Shown one piece after another: positions 46,958 through 59,102 of a stretch of 64,000 nucleotides of DNA; within the stretch, counting starts at the first letter, position 1; each line of letters begins with the position of its first letter. Source of the stretch: Dryomyza anilis (Eukaryota; Arthropoda; Insecta; Diptera; Dryomyzidae). The notes beneath the pieces are model-generated. The model had not been told where the DNA came from, ran no database searches, and saw only the letters and a list, made by a program, of their open reading frames with translations. The position numbers were made by a program, and so were the translations under genes. The stretch covers positions 30,653,963-30,717,962 of the forward strand of contig OX638133.1 of NCBI GenBank assembly GCA_951804985.1. Direction: 5' to 3'.

Positions 46958-48892
46958 GACTCTAAATATTTATAAATCAAAAACAAAAGTTCTTAAACAT
47001 TAATATTTATATATTCAAGTGTATACACAACAACAAAATATAATCTCATTATTAATTCGTAAAAAAATAATTATTTTTTTTTATAGCGTAGACAGTACAA
47101 AGATTGTTCGTTTGACTTTATTAAAATTACAATTTAAGATTATTAAATTAAAAAGAAGAATAAAACTAAATTTTCTACACATACAATCGAAATATAATAT
47201 TGATTGTTAAGACTATAATATATACTATGTATGGATGGCTGATTTTAGGCAGTAAGTAACAATTGCTAAAATTGTGTAAAATATAAAATATTTATTAGCA
47301 GTGTATTTGAGAAAAATACTTGTAGACGAGACACACGTAGGTTATTTAACAAATTTGTACTCTAAAATACATATATAACACACAAAATATAATGAATTAT
47401 TTTATAAGCATAAAAATGATGAGTTTTACTACTTTTGTTTATTTATTTTAATTTTGTTTCATAGATAAAAAAAATCAATTCAGTGTAGGTTAAATTAACT
47501 AAGTTCACATTTCTAAATCGGGTCTGGTACGATAAGTCGAAATTTAAAATATCGAAACTAAAAATACCGAAGACAAAAATGTAGAAAATAAAAATGCCGA
47601 AAACTAAAAATGTCAAAAAAGAACAAAGATATTAAAAAAAAACAACATAGACACCATAATTATGAGTCCCGTTGTAGAAAAAATCAGAATCTCCGCTACG
47701 AATTCAGATTTTTAATTACTCTATGATCCATGCGGAGATTTTTAAATATGCTGCCTTCAAAATACCATCTTGGAATTTAGCTCGAACACTTATAATAAAT
47801 CAACAAAAATTTTGATTTTTTTTTTTTTATTACTTTTTTAAGGACATGAAATTTGAAGTTCATAATGACCATTGGCCATATGTTCATGTTAAGAAGACTT
47901 AAATTTTCCAAAAGATTGTTTTATTAATTTTAAAACGAGACCTTAGCGGTGTTTCTAACATCAAGAGATATTGCAGTATGAACCACCATTCAAAAGTGAT
48001 CTTTGACAATTTTGGAAATAATCTCTGGAAAAAGTGGTATCTCTGGAAATAGTGGTCAGAAAAATATTAAAAAAAAATGGTCAATGCAAATCTTGATGCC
48101 CTTTATCAGTTGCCAAAATTTCATTGAAATCGAAGAGGATGAGTTGCAAATTTTTTTCGATTTGGTGTGGAATTGCTCAAATACGATTTGAAATTTGTAT
48201 TTCAACATTTTGATATTTCCGTATTTTAATTTTCGACATTTTTTGAAACTATAAAAAAAATGTTATTGTATATAGCTTTAAAATATTTTTCGACATTTTC
48301 TGAATCAACCAAATTTTGTTTCGGCGTTCTAAAGCGGATGTTTCAATGCGACTTGCTTTGCTTGCTGACTTTACGGGCTTCTGACAGTTTCGTAGATGTC
48401 AAAGCCTACAAAGCTTTTCAAATAGAAATTGTTTCTATTTTTTTCGACTTCAAAAGCAGGAACGCTTTGTATTTAGTCTAGTCCCATATAAACGCATGTA
48501 TTTCTATTCATCTGTCAAAGCCAAGCAAGTCGTATTGAAACATCTGCTTAAGGCTTTTAAAATTTCGACATTTTTATGCTTCGACATTTTTTTTTCAATC
48601 AATATTACTGTCTCTTCGAGTAACAATTTGTAAAATCGTATAAAATTTTTATAATCGTATAAAATATGTCCAAGGGTTTCAAAACATTTCAACATTTCAC
48701 ATTTCAAAACCTAGTCTGGATCTGTAGATTAACTTGTAACGAATATGTATCGATACGTACCATTGAATCGGTTCTTGGCTAAGAATGGAAATCTTGTAGA
48801 AATCTGTATTGAAACTCGAAAAATTGTATTCAAACCAGAGAGTATACATTTTTAATAGAGATTCCTTCCGAGTTTGCTGAAGTCGCTGCCGA
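46958..48892. other. Intergenic, AT-rich, no gene seen
   Basis: 47.5-47.65 kb and 48.2-48.6 kb hold AAATATCGAAACTAAAAAT- and TTCGACATTTTT-type repeats around the 47695-48178 element. Short ORFs only. Confidence 0.5.
47695..48178. mobile_element. Diverged relative of the GGGCCATTCCACACC transposon
   Basis: Shares CAAAATACCATCTTGGAATTT, here cut to CAAAATACCATCTTG, GGCCATATGTT, and the end TCGATTTGGTGTGGAATTGC with the 11503-11983 element; the left end is not recognisable. Confidence 0.65.
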
Positions 48893-49133
48893 AAACATTG
48901 GTTATGTGGAAGTGGATTTTACAGATTGAAGTTAACAGAGGAAAACAGTGCACAAAACTGGATCTGTCCGCGGATAATTTGCAACCAAACTTACCAAGAT
49001 ATATTGCAATCCAACGCCTTATAAATTTTAATTATTTTTCTGGCCAAAAATGTGACAGAAAACATCAGAATATTGATTTGAAAATGTGTCTGTTGACAAC
49101 ATTTTCATTTCAACTTCCACATAACCAATGTTT
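48893..49133. mobile_element. 241-bp MITE with AAACATTGGTTATGTGGAAG inverted ends
   Basis: Starts AAACATTGGTTATGTGGAAG and ends with its exact inverse for 21 bases. Interior has CAACCAAACTTACCAAGATA and CCAAAAATGTGACAGAAAAC; a relative lies at ~54220-54360 in mos intron 2. The 111-codon ORF at 48874-49209 is read through the element. Confidence 0.85.
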
Positions 49134-51494
49134 GAATTATTATTTGACAAAAGTGACAAAAGTGGCAGCGAAACCACCTGTACGGAAACTCTATATCATG
49201 ATACAATGAGAAGGTAAAAGGAAGGAAACGTTCCTCTCACAAAATATAAAATGTTTGAAATGGAATGATATTGTGTATATCTTCTTTTTTAAAAACGAAA
49301 TTGTTTTCAAAACTACAATATGTTGACATTTATAACAAAAATCATTTAAAAACAAAACAAAACAATTGATTTTCATAAATTAAGAAATTGAAAACAAAAT
49401 TTAAAAGCGATTATTAATTTGTGTTTCGTAGAAATGGTTAAACCCCGTTGTGCTATTTGTCCTTCAAATCTATATAGTAGCTGCTGCTAGTACTGAAATA
49501 AATTCTGGGTTCTTGAAAATTCACGTCCTTGTTACATTTCCATTAAAACACATTTTTTTTATTTTAAAGGATACCACGGAACGCGTGCTTTCGTGGAACC
49601 TTTTTATTTATACAACGACCGATATTTAACACATTATAGTTTTATTGAACGCAGTTTGGCAGCTTCTCTGCATGTCCAACCAGAGGCATTGCTGGACTCA
49701 CATAGATGTGGTTGTTTATAGTCATGCTTGCCCAAAAGTATTTGGATCCACGATTCGTTGCAGTTTGCAACACCCGCAAAAGTCTGACAATTTTTACACA
49801 TTTTTTAAATCATATTTTGCACATCACCGATATGTGCAAATTCACAAATTTGTTTTTTAAGAATTGACAGATATGAATAAAATAAATAAAAAGAAAAACA
49901 ATTCAAAATATTTGACAGTAAGAACTAAAACTTTGACTTTTTTACTTTCCCAATTTCTCGCATCATTCGTAAAGCACTCTCGGATCCTTGTACCTTATAG
50001 TTGTATCATGCTCTATATCAAATATATACTCTCTGTTCAAACTTAAAAAAAAAAAAATGAGAATTGATATATAGAAAAACTGTGTCATGGGATAAGGAAT
50101 TCTCTACATTTTTCCATTTAAATTTCGCTACGTATCTACTGTCAAACTAACGAAAATATCTAGAATTCGTCACGAAATTTGTACTTTGTGTTACTTGGGG
50201 TGAAATCACGTTTTCAACTGGAGACAAAATTTCTGGAATTCTTCAGGAAGCACTCAGTTAAATGGAATATTTTTCGAAGTGTATAGCAGGTTGTCAAAGT
50301 TTTTGGAATTATAATGGCGGATTCACACCATATTTGGGGAACGGGCGGAAAACAGACAGCTTATGATACAAACTTCGCCTTTGTCTGTTTGAAATATTTA
50401 GAAAAACTGTTTCTAAACTTTCTCGATCCTGCCAAAAATTTTGGCTGGGGTACCCGAGACAATTTTTTTTTAATTTACCAGGAATATTTCGGGCAAATTG
50501 CCGGCAGAGATAAATGGAGTATTTGGGAAAGTGTATAGCAGATTGTAAAATATTGTGGAATTTTAATAGCAGATTCACGGCATATTTTATGAACGGGCAG
50601 TAAATAGGCAATTGTTGATACAAACTCCGCCTTTGACTGTTTGAACTATATCGAAAATATGTTTCGAAACTGTCTTGACCCTGTCCAAAATTTTGTGTGG
50701 GGGTGGTAGTCCGTTTTATTATACGTCTGGTTAAAAAAAATGCGATCGAAATTTCAAGTGTTTTTAGCCATTTTTTTAATAAAATTTGTAGAACTTTACA
50801 AATGTAGTTTATCAAAAAAATGTAAATGCTATTTTATATTGATAATCAGAGCAATTTTAATTTAGAAAGCAATGGCAATATTTCAATTAGTTTTCATAAT
50901 ACTTGGATCTGAATATACAAGTGTTTTTGTTTTTTTTTTTTAATTCAAGACTTAAGCCTGAATCATACGATTGAATAAACAATCAACTCTTGAATCAATT
51001 TTCTAAAAAATGTTAATATCAATCGTGTGATTGCTTAATTTTCCATTCAAAAGTTGATTGTTTAATCAATCGTGTAATTCAGGCTTTAGGATTTGAATTA
51101 AGGACCAGTTTTTTAATGCACGTTTAAATATATTTTAAAATTTCTAAATTTTTAAAACGTCTATAGTGCCTAATCAAAACGACCAAGTCGTGTTGAGTCG
51201 TTTTACGTGTAAATATCAAGAAAAGCTTCGTGTTGCCTTTAAATAAAATACTAAAATTGAATACTTAAAACTGAGCAATTATTCGGAAATCATTAACTGA
51301 TATTCGACAATATATTGAAAGCACACATAATAAAATTACAAATATTAAAATTTAAAACGTGAATATTATAAAATACTACAAAACAAAAACCAAACTTAAC
51401 TCGTACGTAACATAATCATGTTTGTAAAATAAAAATACATAATTTACATAATAACAAATGATAAAATACAAATACCGCAAATATCACATAGTAG
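49134..51494. other. Intergenic DNA between the convergent NCKAP5-like and mos genes
   Basis: Apart from the tandem units at 50215-50705, I see only AT-rich sequence and short unrecognised ORFs. A short inverted pair near 50955-51085 (AAGCCTGAATCATACGATTG and inverse-like AATCGTGTAATTCAGGCTTT) may be a small hairpin element. Confidence 0.5.
50215..50705. repeat. Two diverged ~245-bp tandem units
   Basis: Units share GTGTATAGCAG, GGAATTATAATGGCGGATTC / GGAATTTTAATAGCAGATTC, GATACAAACTTCGCCTTTG / GATACAAACTCCGCCTTTG and TTCTCGATCCTGCCAAAAAT / GTCTTGACCCTGTCCAAAAT. Single relatives at ~5735-5850 and ~43595-43720. The 168- and 74-codon ORFs here are not recognised as genes. Confidence 0.7.
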
Positions 51495-52154
51495 TTACAA
51501 AATCTCCTCCAAGCGACTGCGTAACTCCTTGGCGCTGGGTCGCTGTTCAGCATCGCTGTGCCAGCACAAGCGATACAATGACTCATAGGTGCGCCGCCGC
51601 CGCTCCACATTGCCGGCATTCAAATGTGTGGACGACTGTGCAAAGATGGACTCGAGTTGAAAATCGACAACGATGCGGTGCTGCTGCTGCTGTGCCCGGC
51701 AGTCTGTTGCAACGAATTCCGTACGCAAATCACGTGGTACATTCGCATGTTGCTGCGGACTCAATTCACGAAATGGAACGCGCAGTCGTGTTGTCTGAGT
51801 TTTGGGTGGCACAATGTGTTGCTCACTTTGATTGAGCAAATGTTTAATATGTTCCAAGGAACGATGCGAGATCTCCGAGGAGAAATTCTCGCACAGACAG
51901 TTGTGATGCAGCAGCTGATCGTCAATCTGCTGCAACGGCTGTGGGCGTCCGATGCTACGTAACGCCACATCTGAATCCGGACGCATATTGTATTTGACCA
52001 CCTGATAGGCAACCGCCTCGTTGCATTCGATGCCGCTGTATGGCAGCTGACGATGCTGCAGTTGCCACATTGTAATGCCCAACGAATAGATGTCGGCAGC
52101 AGGTGTTAGCGGTAGCTCGCGTAATGCTTCCGGTGACATATAACGCACGGTACC
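51495..52154 (-). CDS. mos: mos exon 5 (C-terminal kinase lobe)
   Basis: Acceptor CTACAG; starts GTVRYMSPEALRELPLTPAA, includes the long insert with a Gln run, and ends RSRLEEIL followed by TAA at 51497-51495. The intron to exon 4 is 61 bases. Confidence 0.92.
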   Translation of the reverse strand, partial: GTVRYMSPEALRELPLTPAADIYSLGITMWQLQHRQLPYSGIECNEAVAYQVVKYNMRPDSDVALRSIGRPQPLQQIDDQLLHHNCLCENFSSEISHRSLEHIKHLLNQSEQHIVPPKTQTTRLRVPFRELSPQQHANVPRDLRTEFVATDCRAQQQQHRIVVDFQLESIFAQSSTHLNAGNVERRRRTYESLYRLCWHSDAEQRPSAKELRSRLEEIL

Positions 52155-55100
52155 CTGTAGTTTAAATTGTTAGTTACAGCAGATATTTGGTTTAAATACG
52201 AATGCTGTGACCTACTTTTGTGGCGCTTCCTCTATTGACATCTTCTGCAGGCTGCGGCGCGCCGTTCAACAACATGGATGAACCAAAGTCGCACAACTTG
52301 CAGACGTACTTGCGATGCGGTGCAGACAGTAGACCTCGATTCGGCGGCACTGTCGGTTTTACATTATTAAAGGCTACGAGCACATTTTGTGGCTTGACGT
52401 CTAGATGCAGCAGCTGGCGGCGATGACAATAGTAGAGTGCGGCCAGCACATCCATGGCAATGCTGCGCGGAAAAAAACATTTTACAATTATTAAAAAACA
52501 AACTAGGTGCTATTTTTGAGAAATTGAAAATTTAATGTACCAATAAAACTTGATTTTATTTAATCAAAAAAACTGAATAAAATAAAATATACTCTTCATA
52601 ACTTACAATATTCGATGTAGCACGGAAAGCTCGATAGCATCCAAAATATACTGCAAACATTGGCCATCAAAGCGCTCCATAATGACAATACCAAAATTAG
52701 GTGTGGACTCAATCTGAAAGAGTTCTTATTAAATGCAATTTCAAACAAAGAATGAAGTGTATATTTCTGTATTTCGAAGAAATGAAAATAAAGAACGAAT
52801 TACGTGAATACTACTTGAATTCCATGATATTCGACTATTTATGGCGTCTATTGTTTGAAAACACAGAAAGTGAGTATACAAGTAATGTCATGATATTTTC
52901 TTGTATTTAATGGTATTTTCCGATTAAAATAATAAGTTATCATATAGACTATTTTTAATAGTAAAAAACTATTATTTATATAGTATTTTTTCTGGGTGTA
53001 GGGACGCCGTAATAAATTCTGATCAGGGACGCATGAGAAAGAAGGCTAACCTTAACAAATTTCCACTCGGGTATTTCGAGAACAATCAAACTGGAGAGTT
53101 TATTGAAGTAACATATCGATACCTTACAGGCAGATTATCGTAACCAACATTTTGGAAATTTTTGTTTTATTGCAGTTTTGGAATTCTCTTTATGAATAGA
53201 ATGTCCTGCATAGTAATATTTTTAAATTTCGCAGTCCAAATTTGAAATAAAACCAAATAACACTTATTATCGTATATAAATAATTTTAATATTTCTTTTA
53301 GTGACTACACCCAGATAAAAATACTATATAAATAATAATTTTTTACTATTAAAAATAGTCAATAGGATACATTATTACATTAATCGGAAAATACCATTAA
53401 AAACTAGAAAATACCATGACATTGCCGTTGAGTTTATATGAAAAGATTTATTTTTTTATATACTATTAAATCAATAATTGTCCTATTGACCCATTTTAAT
53501 GGGATTTGAGGGATTTTTTTTTCTGGGTGTACTTTAAGTATTTTTAACTCCTTTTGTGGTAATGGTAGAAAATTAAAAAATAGGAGTATATGAGTATATT
53601 TAGTATATTTTGAGTATATTAGTATATTTAAAGAAAAATACAAAATTTAAATTTATAATGTACTTCCAATGCATTTTTCCATCAAAGTAAAATACTGACC
53701 ACTAGCTAGTTTCAATTTTTATTAAACATGTGACAAAATGTTCCTATACGTCTTATTTCCCCGTTGCCGATTACCGACATTCGGAATACCAAACCGTTTG
53801 TGTATAAGACGAATTACCTAAGCATCGTAAGTAGTACAATTGAAAAATTTTTCGAAATATTTAATTTGAGACAGGCAAAACATCGTAACTACATTTTTCT
53901 TTAAATATTTCTCCATGTAATGGATATTTTGGAAATCGGACCACACTATTAATATTTTCAGCTCATTTTAAAGATAATTTACGAAGAAAAATCAAGAAAA
54001 TATTGAACTACTAAATTTTGAGACGTTTTTTTTCGACTCCTGTAAAATTTGTTTTATGTTGATTACGATCTTTTGCCTGTAAGTTATTTTCAAAAACGAG
54101 TTTTTTCCTTAATGTAAAACTTTATGCATTAAAGAACAAAACTGTGAAGGATTTTGTGAATACTCCAAAAGAAGAAGTTATAGAGATATAGCTGGTTTCT
54201 CTGACACTTATATGAAATAAATTCAAACATTGATTATGTGAAAATTACACATTTTCAAAAGACAAATTCTGATGTTTTCTGCACTTTTTTTGGACATTAA
54301 AGAATTCAACTTTATAATGCTTTGGATTTCGATATACCTTGGTAAGTTTTGTTGCAAATTATTCACGTAGAGCGCTAGTTTTCCGGTCGATATCGGAACG
54401 AGAAACTGTCTAACGACCCAATGGGAAATATTCCGACCTAGTTCGAACGGTAACCACTGTTTTCTACAATACATATTCTACAAAATTTGAATTAGTTCAT
54501 TTGTAAAGTAGCAGTAATGTATATAAATGACTAGTTCCAGTTTCCACTTGCGTAGTAAAGCTGAAATAGAACTACCATCCATTACCCTCAGATTACTAAG
54601 TAATGTGGAAATGGAACAGGTACTTGTTGATTATTTGTTTTTATCTAATGTGAATTGATTTTTAAATTATAAAAATATATGCCTTAAAAAAAATTAAATA
54701 AATTCACAATTTATTGAACTCCAGTGGCATTTAATTATCATTGTTGGTGGGTAACATGTTAATTATAATTAAAATTTCATATTTATCGTTTTTTTTCCAT
54801 TTAGGTGCTGTGGAAATTAAGGATTAATAATTTGCGGATAAAAACTATACAGATTTACTGGTTTTTTATTAAATGAATTACATATTACAACATTCAACCA
54901 ATTGGCACACAATTTTAATAATTACCACTATTTCTATTTGTTTTTGTTATATAAGGACATTAGTTACAAAACACACATAACTACTGCGCACGAAGTAATA
55001 TATAAATGAAACCACCCCTCATTACTACTGCGTACAAAGTAATGCACAAATGGAATCACCCCTCATTACCACTGCGTACATAGTAATGGACAAATCCAAC

Positions 55101-56337
55101 CATCTCTCATTACTACTGCGTACAAAGTAATGCAAATATGAAACCACCCCTCATTACCACTGCGTACAAAGTAATGTACAAATGGAACCACCCCTCATTA
55201 CTACTACCTACAAAGTAATGTGTAAAGCGACCAATCTTCATTACATTAGTAATACTGAAATGGAAGTACCCCTTGAGACTGTTTGGTTACGAAGTAATGA
55301 TGTATGGCTCACCCCTTATTACGATACTCCTAAATAGTAATTTATATGTACATTAGATAACATTTGATTCCTTTTTACTTTGGATTCAGTGTGTAATGGG
55401 TGGTGACTCCTACATAGCATTACTTCGTAATCTACAGTGAATACATACTTGCCCTAGGCCATGTCTGTGTAAAAGTAAACAGAAATTAGTATTGAGATTC
55501 CGACGCATTACGATTCGATAATAATTAGGCAGTAATCGAATACGTAATGATGCTATTTCCTATTGGGGAATGGCATACTGGGAGGATATGAACTATAGGA
55601 ATTACACTGTCAAAATCAATACTCAAATATCATAAAGAAATGATGTATAAGATGTCTATGCGATTTTTTTTAATTTGTAGAGTAGTATAATCGAATTACT
55701 ATTCTTTTTAGGTTTAGTTTTTCAGTCACATTTTCAAATTAAACGTAGTTTAAACTTGATTTCCTTTCGTCTTTAGTCAACATAACACAAATATTTAAAA
55801 TTTCATATAAAATGATTACTAATTGTCTTTTTGATTGTATAAAATGACGACATTCGGCCGTTTTGATTAGGAACTACGTTTTGATTAAAAATGTGTAAAA
55901 ATTTAAACTAAGTTTAAATTCGCACTGACTAACTGGACCTTAGTCGATTAATTGCCCGTAAATCGTAAATTAAAATTCAAAAATCCTACCTTTAAAATGC
56001 GCACAATATTGCGCTGCCTCCAGCCCAGAACGTGCGTCTCGTTGCGCATCGACTGCATGTTGATTTCCTTGAGATTCTTTACAATCTTTACAGCGACCTG
56101 TTTTCCTATAATTTCATAAATATTGAATTAAATATTGTGCTTTGCATTTTTTCACAGCGCTAGCGTACCATTGAATACCGCCTTGAAAACTGTGCCGTAT
56201 GCGCCACGGCCCAGTATATCGCACTTGGAGTTCTGGGGCGGTCCATCTTTAAGAATCTCATTGCGATTAGGCGTATTTAGAATAATCGCATTCTCATTGC
56301 TATGCACCTGCAAGAAGGCCCTTAATTCGAAGAGCAT
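51495..56337 (-). CDS. mos: Mos serine/threonine protein kinase
   Basis: Exons on the minus strand: 56337-56169, 56105-55990, 52713-52607, 52462-52216, 52154-51495; 432 residues, all junctions GT-AG and in frame. Kinase landmarks: glycine loop GRGAYG at 43-48, VAVK with Lys63, catalytic loop HLDVKPQN at 150-157 (HLD in place of HRD, as in vertebrate Mos), CDFGSS at 188-193, RYMSPEAL at 217-224, ADIYSLGITMWQ after it, and the terminal RLCWHSDAEQRPSAKEL. Mos is the oocyte kinase that activates MAPK through MEK in meiosis. Two in-frame stops stand just before the ATG, which supports the start. An extra segment of roughly 115 residues lies between MRP and LCW. It sits downstream of tafazzin on the same strand and converges with the NCKAP5-like gene. 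Intron 2 (3.3 kb) is full of repeats. Confidence 0.93.
52216..52462 (-). CDS. mos: mos exon 4 (catalytic loop and DFG)
   Basis: Acceptor CCGCGCAG; reads IAMDVLAALYYCHRRQLLHL, DVKPQNVLVAF, YVCKLCDFGSSML and ends SATK at donor GTAGGT. Enters with one base, leaves at phase 0. Confidence 0.92.
52607..52713 (-). CDS. mos: mos exon 3
   Basis: Acceptor CTTTCAG; reads IESTPNFGIVIMERFDGQCL, then QYILDAIELSVLHRI plus two bases; donor GTAAGT. It corresponds to the hinge region (vertebrate GTIIMEF). Confidence 0.9.
52880..52999. mobile_element. CACCCAGAA MITE, half copy in mos intron 2
   Basis: Contains ATGTCATGATATTTTCTTG to TTTTTTCTGGGTGTA; the other half is missing. Confidence 0.7.
53307..53530. mobile_element. 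CACCCAGAA MITE, full length, in mos intron 2
   Basis: Starts ACACCCAGATAAAAATACT and ends TTTTTTTTCTGGGTGT; interior matches the 45.3-kb copy closely. Confidence 0.8.
54220..54416. mobile_element. Relative of the AAACATTGGTTATG MITE, mos intron 2
   Basis: Contains AAACATTGATTATGTGAAAA at the left and ATACCTTGGTAAGTTTTGTT, the inverse of a block in the 48.9-kb element. The right end is lost at the border of the next element. Confidence 0.55.
54417..55567. mobile_element. CCCAATGGGAAATA element with internal minisatellite, copy 1 (mos intron 2)
   Basis: Starts CCCAATGGGAAATATTCC and ends ATGCTATTTCCTATTGGGG, an imperfect inverted repeat. The interior holds about five ~46-bp units (CATTACTACTGCGTACAAAG, TAATGCACAAATGGAA, CCACCCCT) at ~54980-55240. 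The 3' part has GATTCCGACGCATTACGATT. Confidence 0.8.
55715..55945. mobile_element. GTTTAAACTTGCACTGA-type element, copy 2, mos intron 2
   Basis: Shares TTTTTCAGTCACATTTTC, AAATTAAACGTAGTTTAAAC and ACTGGACCTTA with the 58.9-kb copy in the same order. Confidence 0.7.
55990..56105 (-). CDS. mos: mos exon 2 (Lys63 and helix C)
   Basis: Acceptor TATAG; reads GKQVAVKIVKNLKEINMQSM, then RNETHVLGWRQRNIVRILK, donor GTAGGA. A second AG eight bases further in would break the frame. It ends at phase 0. Confidence 0.9.
56169..56337 (-). CDS. mos: mos exon 1 (N-terminus and glycine loop)
   Basis: Encodes MLFELRAFLQVHSNENA through DILGRGAYGTVFKAVFN plus one base of a Gly codon; donor GTACGC. The upstream sequence on this strand has TAA TAA in frame. 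Confidence 0.88.
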
Positions 56338-57825
56338 TTATTAAATGAAAAATATTATAATTCGTCCGTTTTTTTTTTATAATTCGTCCGTTTTAAATAT
56401 AATTAATACAATTTTAAACTTACATTAGGCTTTGTTTGTACAAGATCTAAATTTCAGCTTGGGTATGTAACGGATTTGTTTTTTTTTTTATTATTTTTAT
56501 TTTTTTCGTTTTGTTTATTTTTTCTATTTTGTTTTTATGTCAAAAGCTTAGTTTGCTTTTTTTTAGAACAAAGTGAATTTTGGAAAAGTGTTTGTAGCGA
56601 TACGAATAGAAATGAAACTCTAGAGGTACGTGCAGAAAAATGATTTATAACAATGAAATCAGGGATTGAAACCGCAGATATTTGGAAATAATCTGGAAAA
56701 ATGTTTATTTCTTTATGTTTTTTATTTTAAGCATTTAAGATTAAATGATAAAAAATCATATGATTTACGGTTATTCAGAGCACCGTTGAAAGAGATGATA
56801 AAAATTACAAACTTTTTGCAATCCATTCTACTTTTTAAAATATTTTCTAAATACTCAAAAAAATATCTAAAATTTAGAGTAAAAAAAAAATTTAAAATTT
56901 TCGAGTTTATATTCAAATATCTTAAAAACGTATAGGAATATTAGCATTCATTAGTATATTAAAATTAGTTTTACCAATTATAAGTAAAATTGCGTTCACA
57001 TTTTATTGCAGAACAGTACTGCATTTATTTTTTTTACTTTATGAAGTAAGTGGTTACTAACCAGTCATCTTATTTTGTGTAAAACCACTGATTAGTGTCC
57101 ATAATTTCGATTTCCATTACCATAAAAACGTAACGTTATTTAAAAAAAAACTAGGTATACGGTCAAAATTGTTAAGCCCTGAATTAATAGAATCTATCTA
57201 CGAATACCTGTTGGAAAAATCGTGCAGTGTAATCAAATGATTCGAATTTCATTATTTTTGTTCAAGAATTCAAAGTTTCAATACAGAGGGTCATGTTCCA
57301 GCATTTACTTGAAGCAAAGATTATAAAGATTTATAAAGGTGGCCCTTTTAGAACAAATGTATACAACTTTAAAACTAATCGACAGGTTTTGTTGATTACG
57401 TATTACAAGATGTCTTCTATTGTTTATCAATAATTGTGTAAATTTTTTTTTAATTTTGAGATTTTTTGACATTTGATTTCTCAAAATAAGGAGCCGATAT
57501 CGGGATATTTTTTGTTATTTTTATCACATTGATAGTGATCAGAAATATGTTAGTGCAAATGAAGAACTATCGCATGTAGTTCTTATAATAAATTTACAAA
57601 AAAAATGTGTCAAATTACAATAATTGACATGTTTTATTTCAAAATTCGGATCTGATATCGGGATGATATAGTTTTTTTATTTTTGACTACATTGTTAGTG
57701 AATAGAAATAATATATCGTTCTAATTAATAAATAATTAAGAGATTTAATTAATGGAGATCTTTTTTAATTATCCACGATCTTAGTATGATTTTCCGATCG
57801 ATTTCAAAATTCTACCTCATACTTA
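56338..57825. other. Upstream region of mos, no gene seen
   Basis: AT-rich; T runs at 56480-56560; facing ORFs at 56666-56935 are AT-driven. Any mos promoter or non-coding first exon would be here, but nothing marks it. Confidence 0.4.
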
Positions 57826-57985
57826 GTTTTTATACCCTACACTAAGAGTGAAAGGGTATATTCAGTTTGGTACGCCGTTTGTAACACCCAGAAGGAAGCA
57901 TCTCCGGTATGGAAAAGTATATATATTCTTGATCAGCATGACCTCCTGAGTCGATTTAGCGATGTCCGTCTGTCTGTTGAAATCT
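57826..57985. mobile_element. Partial copy of the TACCCTACAC repeat
   Basis: Reverse copy with TATACCCTACACTAAGAGTG, ATATATTCTTGATCAGCATG and GATGTCCGTCTGTCTG. The rest is lost. Confidence 0.6.
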
Positions 57986-58055
57986 TGATTACAGAAAAAC
58001 TAAAAGAGCTAAATAAATGAAACTTCTAATAGTAATTATATATTATATTTGAAAC

Positions 58056-58324
58056 TAGATCCATAATTCTATGATTCCTCTTACTTTGTTTTTGCAAATC
58101 ACTCTTTAAGTCTTCAGATTAAATACAAGTTCACACTTACGATTTTTGATTTAAATTTTCTTTTGTGGTGCTCCTTTTAATCAATATAATTTCTTTGTCC
58201 ATCAATTTGTCCATCGAACAAAAAAGGTTCATATTTCAATCGAATTTGTGAATTTCACTTTAAGCTGAGAACTTAAAGAGTGATTTGCAAAAACAAAGTA
58301 AGAGGAAGTGTAGAATTATAGATC
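58056..58324. repeat. Inverted repeat, ~55-bp arms, ~160-bp spacer
   Basis: Left arm TAGATCCATAATTCTA... TTGCAAATCACTCTTTAAGT; right arm ACTTAAAGAGTGATTTGCAA ... TATAGATCATG. The core of ~40 bases pairs almost perfectly. Confidence 0.8.
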
Positions 58325-58867
58325 ATGTCTGATATAAGATATGTGCATTTATTTAATTATGAAAATCGTAAATGTTATGCAACAAATAATAAGTACACCT
58401 TAAAATTCATATTTTTGCGTTTGACTGGTCAGAACTTTCGTCAGATCAATACGAATTTCATGTGGTTTATTTCAAAATATTCGCTGAAATATTCTCAATG
58501 GAATGCAAAAGACATGTGATTTAAAACTCAATTCTGTAAAAAGTTATAGACCAAAATATACAGAAAAACACGAGAATTGCCATATATTTGTTTTACGTAA
58601 TAACTCAAAAACTTGAGGACATCTGAAAAACTGAGTATGAGATAGTGATTAAAATCTTGACGTTCATCGGAAAATCATACTTAGATCGCAGATAATTTTT
58701 TTTGTTGTACTGTGTAATTAAAGTAATAAATATTTTCTATAACTTTTACTTATTTTAGGAAAAAAATATTGAAATTGCTTTAAAACTACAAGATTATTCG
58801 ATAAATCATATTTGTTTATTAATTTAAACGTTCATTAATCGGTTAATCTAGTTTTTATGATTCATTA

Positions 58868-59102
58868 AGATTGAGTTTTTCAGTCACATTTTCAAATTAA
58901 ACGTAGTTTAAACTAGATGTTATTTCGTTTATAGTCAACATATCACAAATATTTAAAATGTCAAATTAATTGATTACTAATTATTTATCAGTCTGTTAAA
59001 TTTAAAGACATTCGGCGTGATGTTTATTAACTATGCACGTTTTTAAAATGTGGAACAATTTAAACCAAGTTTAAAGTTGCACTGAAGAATTGGACCTTAA
59101 AC
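58868..59102. mobile_element. GTTTAAACTTGCACTGA-type element, copy 3
   Basis: Near-collinear with 55715-55945 (GTCAACATATCACAAATATT, GACATTCGGC, GCACTGAAGAATTGGACC). It lies between tafazzin and mos. Confidence 0.7.

Noticed and set aside
48874..49209. 111-codon ORF
   Set aside because: It coincides with the 241-bp MITE and its inverted ends.
50309..50815. 168-codon minus ORF
   Set aside because: It runs over two diverged tandem units and contains no known domain; related single units elsewhere lack the frame.
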